From Methanoculleus chikugoensis (lineage in GTDB: Archaea > Halobacteriota > Methanomicrobia > Methanomicrobiales > Methanoculleaceae): a stretch of DNA of 64,000 bases. Below the pieces are notes generated by a model that saw only the letters and a list, made by a program, of their open reading frames with translations, was not told the DNA's origin and made no database searches. Below, piece by piece: positions 48,981-57,027 of the stretch (position 1 is the stretch's first letter; every line of letters starts with the position of its first letter). The stretch covers positions 1 to 64,000 of the forward strand of contig NZ_FMID01000046.1 of assembly GCF_900095385.1 (NCBI RefSeq). Reading direction: 5' to 3'. The position numbers and the translations under genes are program-made.

Positions 48981-49096
48981 CTCACGCGAAGCCGGGAAGA
49001 GCGATGGTCGGAACGCCCGGAGCATGAGCACTGTCAAGGTGCGGAGGAGGGCGAAATAATTCCCCGGACTTCGCGGCTTCGCGCTCTTCGCGTGAG
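48981..49096 (+). repeat. 116-base element with 11-bp terminal inverted repeats
   Basis: CTCACGCGAAG at 48981-48991 and CTTCGCGTGAG at 49086-49096 are perfect complements. Inside, 49001-49047 (GCGATGGTCGGAACGCCCGG...) is closely related to the segment 15281-15325 that interrupts copy R4b. No reading frame fits it. It resembles a small non-autonomous mobile element. The remainder of 48591-49180 outside R6 and this element shows nothing. Confidence 0.55.
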
Positions 49097-49180
49097 GCGG
49101 CGATCTGCACCGGGATCCACCTGATACGGTGAAATGCCCATTACGATCCTATAAAACAACCCTGAGGCCGCAGCAACCCT

Positions 49181-50929
49181 TCAGAGTTCGTACCGTTTCA
49201 AAAACTCCCGGATCTTCCGCGACTCCATCCATTCCCGGTCGAGCTCGCCGATCTGCACATTGATCCGCCGGACCTGCTCCCGGAGTTTCTCCGCGACCGC
49301 TTCGTCGTCGAGGAGATCCGCAACCCCCATGATCACCTGGAGCGGGTGGCGGACGTGATCGGCAAGGACGGCGAACTGAGCGATATTCCGCTCGGTCATA
49401 TCGAACGCCTGCTCCCGGAGCCGCTCGTGCAGGATCCGCTCGGAGATATCCCTGCCGATCACCTGGAACCCCACGATCGCCTTCTTCTCGACGATCGGCG
49501 ACTCGTTCAGTTCCAGTATGGCGGTCTCCCCGTTCTTCCGCCGAACCTCGATCTGGAGCCCTTCGACCTGCTCGCCCCGGAGAACTCTCCGCCGTCCCTC
49601 TTTCCAGACCAGAAGGCTCGTCGGGAGAATGTAGTCCTCCCAATCAGTTCCCACCATCTCTTCGGGGGAATACCCGAGTATCCGCTCCATCGCCGGCGAT
49701 ATGTAGTTCAGCCCGTCGTCCCGGTATGACGTGACGATGAGGTCGAAACTCCGCTGAGCAATCCCCCGGAACTTCTCCTCGCTCTCCTCGAGCGCCGCTT
49801 CCACCTGCAGCCGTTCGATGATCCGGCCGAGCCGCTTCGTGATGGAGTCGAGCAGCATCTGCTCTTCCGGCAGAAACGGCCCTTTGCCGCCCTCCGGGAC
49901 CTCCGCGAGGTACCGCACCTCGACTTCACCGACCAGTTCGCCGTGAACGGCGATCGGGCTCTTCTGTTTCCAGGGGGAATCCACCGGATCGCCCCGATAG
50001 TACTCCCGGCCGTCGACGGTGATCCGCACCCCGGTACTGCCCGGGTACTGCCATCCCATGGGGAGGGTATCGGCAACCGCCTGCAGGAGTTTATCGAGCG
50101 TCATCCCGGGCGTCTCGACGAGGTGCGCGATGGTGTAGAGGCACCGGAGTTCGTCCATCCGTTTCTTCAGTTCGTGCGTCTTCTCCCGGAGCGCCTCCTC
50201 CACCCGGTTCTGCTCGGTCACGTCGAAGGCCGTCCCGGTAACGCCGACAATCGTCCCGTCAGCATCCCGAAACGGCTTGAGCGTCAGGTCGCGGACACGT
50301 CGCTTGCCGGCAATGGTGAACGTCACCGCATCCCGCACGGTCTTTCCCGTCTCAAGAACCCGCCGCTTGAGCGCGGTAAGGTGCTCGGCATCCTCGGGAA
50401 AAGCATCCTCTTCGCGCATGCCGATGATGGACGCGTCCGTGGACCCCAGCTGCTGGTTGTACGACCAGGTGTAGCGGAGTTCTTCATCCTGCACGAAGAC
50501 GACCACCGGGGACCCTTCGAGCGCGGCCCTGAAGTGATGCGCATTCAGATCCGCAGTGGCGTCCCGGATCTTGATGAGCCGCTGCCCGGTCACGGCGAAA
50601 GCCTGTTTGCTTGATATCGAGATCCAGCGCCGGGTGCCGTCGTGGGTCCGGGTACGGCAGAGAAGAGGAGGCAGGTCCGCGCCGTTTTCAAGGACGCGGT
50701 GAAGCAGCCGCACGGAGTCCTCGTCTTCGATGATCGGCAGGAAGTACGTGTCGAGGAGAGAACCGAACTCCATCCCGATGGCGTTCGTCTGCCGGATGCC
50801 GAGGGTTCGTGCGAGGGCGGGGTTGTACCACCTGACCTTCCGGTCGTCGCCTATCACAAGAAGTCCATCTTCGAGAGCATTGAGCACCGCGCGATGGAGA
50901 GGTGCCCGATCCTGGTGCGAGTCCGTCAT
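49181..50929 (-). CDS. PAS/GAF sensor protein with H-box but no ATPase domain
   Basis: A 582-residue soluble sensor, paralogue of the C-terminal half of the protein at 36.4 kb. Domains: PAS (about 12-125), PAS (about 130-250), GAF-like module (LYTIAHLVETPGM... TLPMGW..., about 265-375), PAS (about 385-505), then the helical pair beginning QFAVLADHVRHPLQVIMGVADL. His525 is in the H-box position (HxxRxPL). The chain ends 57 residues later with SRKIREFLKRYEL and has no HATPase domain. GGTGAGGT precedes the ATG, and a TTTTTAATG box lies about 50 bases upstream. It is divergent from the nitroreductase gene. Confidence 0.88.
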   Translation of the reverse strand: MTDSHQDRAPLHRAVLNALEDGLLVIGDDRKVRWYNPALARTLGIRQTNAIGMEFGSLLDTYFLPIIEDEDSVRLLHRVLENGADLPPLLCRTRTHDGTRRWISISSKQAFAVTGQRLIKIRDATADLNAHHFRAALEGSPVVVFVQDEELRYTWSYNQQLGSTDASIIGMREEDAFPEDAEHLTALKRRVLETGKTVRDAVTFTIAGKRRVRDLTLKPFRDADGTIVGVTGTAFDVTEQNRVEEALREKTHELKKRMDELRCLYTIAHLVETPGMTLDKLLQAVADTLPMGWQYPGSTGVRITVDGREYYRGDPVDSPWKQKSPIAVHGELVGEVEVRYLAEVPEGGKGPFLPEEQMLLDSITKRLGRIIERLQVEAALEESEEKFRGIAQRSFDLIVTSYRDDGLNYISPAMERILGYSPEEMVGTDWEDYILPTSLLVWKEGRRRVLRGEQVEGLQIEVRRKNGETAILELNESPIVEKKAIVGFQVIGRDISERILHERLREQAFDMTERNIAQFAVLADHVRHPLQVIMGVADLLDDEAVAEKLREQVRRINVQIGELDREWMESRKIREFLKRYEL

Positions 50930-51092
50930 ACCTCACCGGCATCAAAATATGGTCGCTGTAGTGGTTGTGCTCCGGGGACATTAAAAAGATTGCTATCTTG
51001 TCATCTAGTGAAACCCGGGTTTTTTCCGACCTCCCGGTCAATTTAGCGACATCTCCGGGTTGCCGAGGAATCAGACAGGAGGCCCGGAGAGG

Positions 51093-51127
51093 TGGCCTGC
51101 CAAGGTATAAATATCGCCGGCAGGCCA
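51093..51127. promoter_or_regulatory. inverted repeat flanking the nitroreductase TATA box
   Basis: Perfect 9-base arms TGGCCTGCC (51093-51101) and GGCAGGCCA (51119-51127) bracket GGTATAAATAT. The ATG is 13 bases after the right arm, so the message would be almost leaderless. The layout suits a repressor or activator that controls TBP access. Confidence 0.55.
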
Positions 51128-51139
51128 TAGTCGGAGTTC

Positions 51140-51727
51140 ATGATGACGGATGCCGAGTCCATCGAGACCTTCTCCGTGATCCGGGAGCGCCGGAGCGTCA
51201 GGAACTACACCGACCGGGACGTCCCGGACGCGGCCCTGAGAGCGATCATCGCTGCGGGCACCCAGGCCCCGACCGCCCTCGGGCTTCAACCCTGGCGGTT
51301 CGTGATCGTCAAAGACCGTGCTCTGATGCAACGGGTGTCCGATTACTGCAAACCGATCCTCATCGAGAGGATCGGAGAAGAGGCGGGAGCAGGGATGGAG
51401 GAGTTTCTCGCGGCGCTCAAGAACCCCGGGTTCAACATCTTCTACAACGCCCCGGTGCTGGTCCTGGTTCTCGGCGCCCAAAATGCCATATCGAGTTTCC
51501 TCGACTGCGCGCTCTGCGCGGAGAACATGATGCTTGCCGCCTGGGCGCTCGGTATCGGCAGTTGCTGGATCGGTTCGGCGGCTCTCGTCCAGGAGAATCC
51601 CGACCTTCTTACGGCGCTGAAGGTTCCGGACGATCACCAGATCGTGGCGCCGCTGATCTTCGGGTATCCCGGCCCCCTGTCACCGAAAGCGGCGCGCCGG
51701 GAGCCCCGGATAGACTGGGTCACCTGA
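51140..51727 (+). CDS. nitroreductase-family flavoprotein
   Basis: A 195-residue FMN-dependent oxidoreductase. The family start RERRSVRNYTDRDVP carries the FMN-phosphate arginines. APTALGLQPWRFVIV and DCALCAENMMLAAWALGIGSCWIG form the flavin-binding and dimer parts, and LIFGYPG closes the fold. Several cysteines (Cys 115, 118 and nearby) lie in the central helix. Such enzymes reduce nitro compounds, quinones or flavins with NAD(P)H or F420H2; the donor here is unknown. The start is ATG 51140 (or the next ATG, 51143). The TATA box inside an inverted repeat suggests tight control. Confidence 0.9.
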   Translation: MMTDAESIETFSVIRERRSVRNYTDRDVPDAALRAIIAAGTQAPTALGLQPWRFVIVKDRALMQRVSDYCKPILIERIGEEAGAGMEEFLAALKNPGFNIFYNAPVLVLVLGAQNAISSFLDCALCAENMMLAAWALGIGSCWIGSAALVQENPDLLTALKVPDDHQIVAPLIFGYPGPLSPKAARREPRIDWVT

Positions 51728-51738
51728 CCGTACCCCCT

Positions 51739-52794
51739 TCACCCGGAGGCGGTGCACGCGACCGCTTCCGCGGGGACGATCGGGAGCGTGATCCGCCGCT
51801 GGTTCCGGACTATCGCGAGGGTTGCGGGTTCCGCGATAGGCCAGGCGGCGAGGAACCGGTGCAGGTCGTCGACGCAGGTTACGCAGGTCTCGTTGATCGC
51901 GACTATCAGGTCGCCCGGCCTGAGCCCGGCCCGGCCGGCGGGGCTCGTCCGGTTCACCGAGACGACCTCGACCGCCTGGTTCGCGGCGAGGCCGAGCGCC
52001 AGAGCGAGGTGCTGCGGGAGCGGTTGCGACTGTCCGGCGATACCGAGGTAGCCGCGCCGCACCCTGCCGTCGGCGACCAGCTGCGGGAGAACCCACGAGG
52101 CGGTGCTCGAGGGGATCGAGAAGCAGATGCCCTGAGCCATCGGGATGATGGCCGTGTTGATCCCGATGACCCGGCCGCGGGAGTCCACCAACGGGCCGCC
52201 GGAGTTCCCGGGGTTCAGGGGAGCAGTGTGCTGGATGATGTTCTCAATCAGGCGGCCGTCCCGGCTCCGGAACGCCCTCCCGAGAGCGCTCAGGACTCCC
52301 GTCGAGACGGTCGAATCGAAGCCGAGCGGATTGCCGATGGCTATCGCGAGCTGTCCAACCGCGAGCGCCCCGGAGTCGCCGAACGACGCGTAGGGGAGAT
52401 CCGCCGTCCCGGCGCGGAGCACGGCGAGGTCGGTTGCCGGATCGGCCCCTATTAGGCGTGCAGGGAGAGCGGTGCCGTCCGCCGTGCGGACCTCGATCCT
52501 CCCCGCCCCCTGCACCACGTGGTTGTTGGTCAGGATGTAGCCCTCCGGCGATACGGCCACGCCCGATCCTGCTCCCACCTGCTCGCCGCGCCACCCGGGA
52601 GAGTTCTTCCCCACGACCACGCTCACGACCGCGGGGCCCACGGACTCGACGACCCGGACGACGGCGCGGGAGTAAGCGTCGAGGAGGTCGGCATCGGACT
52701 CCCCGGAATTGGGGCTTGCAGCGTGCCTTTCCTGAGCAGATTTTTGAGAAGAATCTTCAGTATGCTGGAAGAGTCTGTGCCCAATTTTATCCAT
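51739..52794 (-). CDS. HtrA/DegP-type serine protease with PDZ domain
   Basis: A 351-residue trypsin-like S1C protease. The catalytic triad is visible as His in TNNHVVQG, Asp in ADPATDLAVLR and Ser in NPGNSGGPLV. A PDZ domain follows (about 250-340; RRGYLGIAGQ, SPAGRAGLRPGDLIVAIN). The N-terminus (HRLFQHTEDSSQKSAQERHA) is polar, with no signal peptide or anchor helix, unlike most HtrA proteins, which are exported. It therefore appears cytoplasmic or uses an unrecognised export route. It is convergent with the nitroreductase gene, 11 bases apart. Confidence 0.93.
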   Translation of the reverse strand: MDKIGHRLFQHTEDSSQKSAQERHAASPNSGESDADLLDAYSRAVVRVVESVGPAVVSVVVGKNSPGWRGEQVGAGSGVAVSPEGYILTNNHVVQGAGRIEVRTADGTALPARLIGADPATDLAVLRAGTADLPYASFGDSGALAVGQLAIAIGNPLGFDSTVSTGVLSALGRAFRSRDGRLIENIIQHTAPLNPGNSGGPLVDSRGRVIGINTAIIPMAQGICFSIPSSTASWVLPQLVADGRVRRGYLGIAGQSQPLPQHLALALGLAANQAVEVVSVNRTSPAGRAGLRPGDLIVAINETCVTCVDDLHRFLAAWPIAEPATLAIVRNQRRITLPIVPAEAVACTASG

Positions 52795-52943
52795 CGTAGT
52801 TTATAATTAGAAACCAATAGTAATGTACTTTCCGCACGGGTCTACGGAGCAACGCTACCCCGGTTGCGCGGGATCGGTTTTTACCCGGGCGCGCGGACCT
52901 TCCTGCCGGAAAAGCCAAATAGGCCCAATCTCTATTGCCCCCC

Positions 52944-53642
52944 ATGCTCGGAACGGCTGTAATCGAAGTGGAGGGTGCGAGAGTCGACGTGCACCCTACG
53001 GATGTCAGGCGAATCCCGCAGGCCGGCGAGACCTATGAGATCGTGGAGATCGCGACCGATCGGGGAACGACCGTCTGCCGCTACTACGAAGCGCAGGGAG
53101 CCAGAAGCGGCGTCGTCATGGTGGGCGGTACCGGCGGCGGGTTCGACACCCCGGCACGGGGACTCTACCCGCGGCTGGCACAGGATCTTCCGAACGACCG
53201 GATCAGTGCGCTCCTGGTGCAGTACCGGCACCCGACCGACCTCGTGGAATCGGTCTTCGACACCGTCCTCGGGCTGCGCTACCTCGAGAGCCGGGGTGTC
53301 GCGGCCGCCGGGGTGGTCGGGCACTCGCTCGGGGGAGCGGTGGCAATCCAGGCGGCGGCGAACGTCCCGGCGGTCAGGGTCGTCGTCGCCATCGCCACCC
53401 AGGCCGCCGGGACGGAACCGGTCGCCGCCCTCGCCGGCCGTGCGGCGATCCTCCTAGTGCACGGGGACGTTGACCCGGTCCTCTCCCATACCTCCTCGGA
53501 GGAGGTCTACCGGCGTGCCGGCGAACCCAGGCGGCTGATCGTCTACGAAGGGGCGGGGCACACCCTCGACGAGACAGCCGCGAGCCTCTACGTCGAGGTG
53601 AAGGCGTGGCTCCTCAAGCACCTTCCGGGGACGCTCGTCTGA
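52944..53642 (+). CDS. alpha/beta hydrolase
   Basis: A 232-residue alpha/beta-hydrolase-fold protein. The oxyanion loop is VVMVGGTGGGFD, the nucleophile elbow is VVGHSLGGAVAIQAA (Ser in GHSLG), the acid is likely in VHGDVDPVLS and the histidine in YEGAGHTLDE. It resembles small dienelactone-hydrolase or esterase relatives; the substrate is unknown. The frame starts at a TTG (52935), but ATG 52944 is preferred. Its last 29 bases overlap the 3' end of the convergent glycerophosphodiesterase gene. Confidence 0.85.
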   Translation: MLGTAVIEVEGARVDVHPTDVRRIPQAGETYEIVEIATDRGTTVCRYYEAQGARSGVVMVGGTGGGFDTPARGLYPRLAQDLPNDRISALLVQYRHPTDLVESVFDTVLGLRYLESRGVAAAGVVGHSLGGAVAIQAAANVPAVRVVVAIATQAAGTEPVAALAGRAAILLVHGDVDPVLSHTSSEEVYRRAGEPRRLIVYEGAGHTLDETAASLYVEVKAWLLKHLPGTLV

Positions 53643-54318
53643 CCGATGCATCAAGGTATCGCCGCGCAGCGCAGGGATCGTCGCTGGAGAACCCGTCGAT
53701 GCCGAGCCGGAGCGCTTCACGGATATCGTCCTCCGTGGTTAAGAGCCAGGGGACGACGAGCAGCCCGGCCGCATGCGCCTCAGCCACCAGCTCGTGCGAG
53801 ACCCGATCCCACCTTGGAAGGAGGAGATCGGCCTGCACCGAGCGGGCGAGCCCGACGGGATCGGCGATCTCCTCAGAGTAGATGAGGCCCGCCGGAGTTC
53901 CGGGCAGGAGCCTCTTTACCGTCGCAACGCTCCCGGAATAAAACGAGACCAGAAAGAGCCGCTCCGGCATCATCTCCCTGAGCGCCGAGACGACGATCGC
54001 CTCCGTCCCCGGCTCCTTGATCTCCACGACAAGCCCCGTAACGTTGCGGACAAGGTCGAGAACCTCCCCCAGGGTAGGAATCCTCTCCCCCTCCCCGGCG
54101 TCCAGTCCAGCCAGGTCTTCGATGGTATATCCCCTGACCGCCCCGGCCCCGTTCGTCGTCCGGTCGACGGTCGCGTCGTGGATTGCGACTAAAATACCGT
54201 CCCGCGTGAGGCGCAGGTCGACCTCGACGAGATCCACGCACGCCATGCCCTTCCGGAGAGCGCTCAGGGTGTTCTCCGGCCCAAGAGCCCTCGCTCCCCG
54301 GTGTCCGACGATGAGCAT
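53614..54318 (-). CDS. glycerophosphodiester phosphodiesterase (GDPD family)
   Basis: A 234-residue TIM-barrel phosphodiesterase that hydrolyses glycerophosphodiesters to an alcohol and glycerol phosphate. The catalytic pattern is at the N-terminus: VGHRGARALGPENTLSA (first His), VDLVEVDLRLTRDG (metal ligands) and VAIHDATVDRTTNG (second His). LVVEIKEPG supplies the Glu and Lys. No signal peptide is seen, so it is cytoplasmic. The frame runs further upstream, but ATG 54318 is two residues before the first motif. In archaea the substrate could be a lipid head-group diester. It overlaps the convergent hydrolase gene by 29 bases. Confidence 0.9.
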   Translation of the reverse strand: MLIVGHRGARALGPENTLSALRKGMACVDLVEVDLRLTRDGILVAIHDATVDRTTNGAGAVRGYTIEDLAGLDAGEGERIPTLGEVLDLVRNVTGLVVEIKEPGTEAIVVSALREMMPERLFLVSFYSGSVATVKRLLPGTPAGLIYSEEIADPVGLARSVQADLLLPRWDRVSHELVAEAHAAGLLVVPWLLTTEDDIREALRLGIDGFSSDDPCAARRYLDASVRRASPEGA

Positions 54319-54484
54319 GGCGGTGCCGTGCACCCCGGGACCGGATATAGGTGGCGGATCGTGACCCTTTCCGGCAGAGCCGTCCATGCCCTTGAAGCAC
54401 TTCCCGGTGCGGTCCGGTTGCTTGCATGGCTCCTTTCAGAGTCGGATGCCGCCTCCGGCACCCGTGTACGACTGTAAAAATGGG

Positions 54485-54739
54485 TTACTTCTGCTGAACC
54501 TTCTGAAACTCTGATTTGATCTCTTCCTGGCTGTTGTACTGCTTATCCTCAAACTGGTTCAACGTGTCGAGGAGGCCCTGGGGTGCTCCGCTCTCCTTCG
54601 CCTGGGAGACAAGATTGTCTTTCGATGCGGGGAAATTGATCCTCGAAGTGATCTGTTCGATGATCCGGGGATCGAGTTCCTGCAGGGACCCGGCGACTTT
54701 CGACATCCCGCCCACGGCGGATTCTTTCATGCCTTTCAT
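54485..54739 (-). CDS. small DUF2795-family protein
   Basis: An 84-residue soluble protein resembling DUF2795: a long helix with ELDPRIIEQITSRINFPASK followed by LVSQAKESGAPQGLLDTLNQF and a lysine/glutamine-rich end. The INFPASK-to-LLDTLNQ part is the domain. ATG 54739 has GGTGA nine bases upstream and a TATA box (GGTATTTATTGC) about 70 bases upstream; the frame before it is not coding-like. Function is unknown; in other prokaryotes such proteins are small, abundant and often stress-linked. Confidence 0.7.
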   Translation of the reverse strand: MKGMKESAVGGMSKVAGSLQELDPRIIEQITSRINFPASKDNLVSQAKESGAPQGLLDTLNQFEDKQYNSQEEIKSEFQKVQQK

Positions 54740-54798
54740 GCTGCTCACCGTCCATATACGCGCTCCCTTGCCGGGAGGCGGCCCCAGGGAGGTAAGAT

Positions 54799-54810
54799 GC
54801 AATAAATACC
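54799..54810 (-). promoter_or_regulatory. TATA box of the DUF2795 gene
   Basis: Minus-strand GGTATTTATTGC, 60-71 bases before the ATG at 54739. The rest of the gap 54740-55042 shows only a second AT-rich stretch (AAAAGGTTAATTTTAC, 55006-55021), which is the likely promoter of the divergent binding-protein gene. Confidence 0.5.
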
Positions 54811-55042
54811 TATCGGCCGTACTACGGCGGGGATGATGACACCGTGCCGGCCGAAAGCGACCGGACTCCCCTGCGGTGAACGCCGGCAGAGCGCCGGAGA
54901 CTGCACCGGTTCGAGCGGAAGGGTGGCAGCGGCGGAGATTTGCTCCTAAACAAGAAATTTCGCTGGCTGTCAGCCCAACTGCCCCCCTCCAGCAGCGCCA
55001 AATCAAAAGGTTAATTTTACTCGTCTAACTAATCCATTTCTT

Positions 55043-55819
55043 ATGAAAAAGCATGGTATTCTCACGCTGCTCATAGGTATCGTTGCAGTGCTGGCAGTCG
55101 CGGGTGCAGGGTGCACCGGAACGACCGAGCCGGACTACATCGTCGGCATCGACGATGCGTATCCTCCCTACAGTTACGTCGATAAGGACGGCAACGCCCA
55201 GGGATTCGACGTCGATTCCATGAAGTGGATCGCCGAGAAGAAGGGTATCACGGTGACGTTCATGCCGGTGGAATGGAGCGGCATCATCCCCGCGCTCCAG
55301 GCAGGGAAGATCGATATGGTCTACGCAGGGATGTCGATCACCCCCGAGCGGCAGGAAGCGGTCAACTTCAGCAACCCCTACTGGACCGTCAACCAGGACG
55401 TCGTAGCCCGCGAGGACTCGAATGTGACGCTTGAAGACGTCCTTGCCGGCAAGGTGGTTCTCGGAGCGCAGCAGGGATGCACCGCCGCCCACTGGATCGA
55501 GGATAACCTGATCGAGAACGGAACGATGCCTGCCGATAACCTGAAGACCTACGCCAACACGCAGCTTGCCGTCAACGACCTCGAGGCGGGCAGGGTCGAC
55601 GCGGTCATGTACGACGACGTCTCCATCCAGGACATCATCAAGGGCAAGCCGGTCAAGACCATCGGCTCCGTCGAGACCAGGGAGCAGTTCGGCGTCGCCA
55701 TCAGAAAGGAGGACACCGCGCTCCTCGAGTTCATGAACGAGGCGATCGCGGAACTGCAGGCCGATCCCTACTGGGAAGAGCTCAAAGAGAAGCACAACCT
55801 CACAGAGAGCACAACCTGA
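55043..55819 (+). CDS. amino-acid ABC transporter substrate-binding lipoprotein
   Basis: A 258-residue family 3 solute-binding protein. The lipobox AGAGC puts a lipidated cysteine near residue 24. Ligand-binding landmarks are GIDDAYPPYSYVDKDGNAQGFDVD, MPVEWSGIIPALQAGKIDMV, MSITPERQEAVNFSNPYW and AVNDLEAGRVDAVMYDD. These point to polar amino acids such as glutamine, arginine or cystine. No permease or ATPase gene is adjacent, but a matching permease-ATPase-permease set lies at 59.2-61.4 kb on the same strand. It is followed by the His-tailed EamA gene in the same frame. Confidence 0.9.
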   Translation: MKKHGILTLLIGIVAVLAVAGAGCTGTTEPDYIVGIDDAYPPYSYVDKDGNAQGFDVDSMKWIAEKKGITVTFMPVEWSGIIPALQAGKIDMVYAGMSITPERQEAVNFSNPYWTVNQDVVAREDSNVTLEDVLAGKVVLGAQQGCTAAHWIEDNLIENGTMPADNLKTYANTQLAVNDLEAGRVDAVMYDDVSIQDIIKGKPVKTIGSVETREQFGVAIRKEDTALLEFMNEAIAELQADPYWEELKEKHNLTESTT

Positions 55820-55882
55820 AGTAACCGGGGACGATTCGTCCCCCCTTTTTCACGACGTTTAACCTTCCCGGAGGCACCTCTC

Positions 55883-57007
55883 CTGTACCCGCGCAAACCT
55901 GCCGCCATAGAGAACGGATCCACCCTGCCGTATTACCGGACACCCGTTCTCTGTGCGCTGGCGACGGCGATCCTGATCGGGGGGAGCGCCCCGTTCACGA
56001 AACTTCTCCTCGCCGATATCGGGTCGCTCGCTCTCGCCGCACTGGTCTCGCTCGGAAGCGGTTCCGGCGCCCTGCTCTTCTCCCTCGCCGGAACGGCGAC
56101 GGGAAGACGGCGGAGTCACATCGAGGCGCCGCCCGGGAAGAGCGATATCCCCTGGCTCATCGGCGTGACGCTCTTCGGAGGGCTTCTCGCGCCGGTAACC
56201 CTTGTGTTCAGCCTCCCGGGAACGCCTGCGGCGACGGCGGCCCTCCTCCTGAACTTCGAGGCCGTTGCGACGACGCTGATCGCCGCGACGATCTTTGGTG
56301 AGTGGGTGGGCCGCCGCGTCTGGGTTGCGCTCGGGTGCATCACCGCATCGTGCCTCCTCCTCACCGGGAACCCGGCAGGCGGACTCGGCCTCTCCCTCCC
56401 GGCGCTCGGCATCCTGCTCACCTGCCTCTTCTGGGCGGTCGACAACAACCTGGGGCAGCGGCTCTCGGCAAAGGACCCCCTCCTCGTCATCTCCGTAAAG
56501 GGGATCGGGGCCGGCACCGTCACGCTCCTCGTCGCGGCCGCCGCCGGAGAACACCTCCCGGCCGCGGCTCCGGCCGCCGCCGCGATGGCGGTCGGATTCC
56601 TCTGCTACGGTGGGCTGACGAGCATCCTCTTCCTCCTCGCCCTCCGGGGCATCGGCGCAGCCCGGGCAGGTTCGCTCCTTGCCGTCTCCCCGTTTTTCGG
56701 CGTCTTCTTCTCGCTCCTCCTCTTCGCCGAACTTCCAGCGGGCGCCTTCTACGTCGCGCTGCCCGTCATGGCCATCGGGGCCTGGCTGATGGTCTCCGAG
56801 GAGCACTCCCATCCCCACCGGCACCCGGCAACCGTCCACGAGCACCGCCACCGCCACGACGACCTCCACCACGATCACGACCACGAGGCCGGCGACCCGC
56901 CGCTCTCGGCGGCCGGGGAGCACTCCCACGTGCACGCCCATACCGAACTCGCCCACGAGCACCCGCACCAGCCCGACATCCACCACCGGCACCTCCACCG
57001 GCGTTAG
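55883..57007 (+). CDS. EamA/DMT-family transporter with histidine-rich C-terminus; start probably CTG
   Basis: A ten-helix EamA-type carrier of about 374 residues with a long histidine-rich tail (EEHSHPHRH, HEHRHRHDDLHHDHDH, HSHVHAHTELAHEHPH, HHRHLHRR; about 70 residues). The first ATG/GTG in frame is at 56165, but clear EamA sequence lies upstream of it (PVLCALATAILIGGSAPFTK, DIGSLALAALVSL). The frame is open from the previous stop at 55819 with no ATG, GTG or TTG. A GGAGG at 55870-55874 lies eight bases before CTG 55883, which is the best candidate start. The tail suggests metal binding; the cargo is unknown. Confidence 0.78.
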   Translation: MYPRKPAAIENGSTLPYYRTPVLCALATAILIGGSAPFTKLLLADIGSLALAALVSLGSGSGALLFSLAGTATGRRRSHIEAPPGKSDIPWLIGVTLFGGLLAPVTLVFSLPGTPAATAALLLNFEAVATTLIAATIFGEWVGRRVWVALGCITASCLLLTGNPAGGLGLSLPALGILLTCLFWAVDNNLGQRLSAKDPLLVISVKGIGAGTVTLLVAAAAGEHLPAAAPAAAAMAVGFLCYGGLTSILFLLALRGIGAARAGSLLAVSPFFGVFFSLLLFAELPAGAFYVALPVMAIGAWLMVSEEHSHPHRHPATVHEHRHRHDDLHHDHDHEAGDPPLSAAGEHSHVHAHTELAHEHPHQPDIHHRHLHRR

Positions 57008-57027
57008 AGTCTCCCGAGGGCGGCCGT

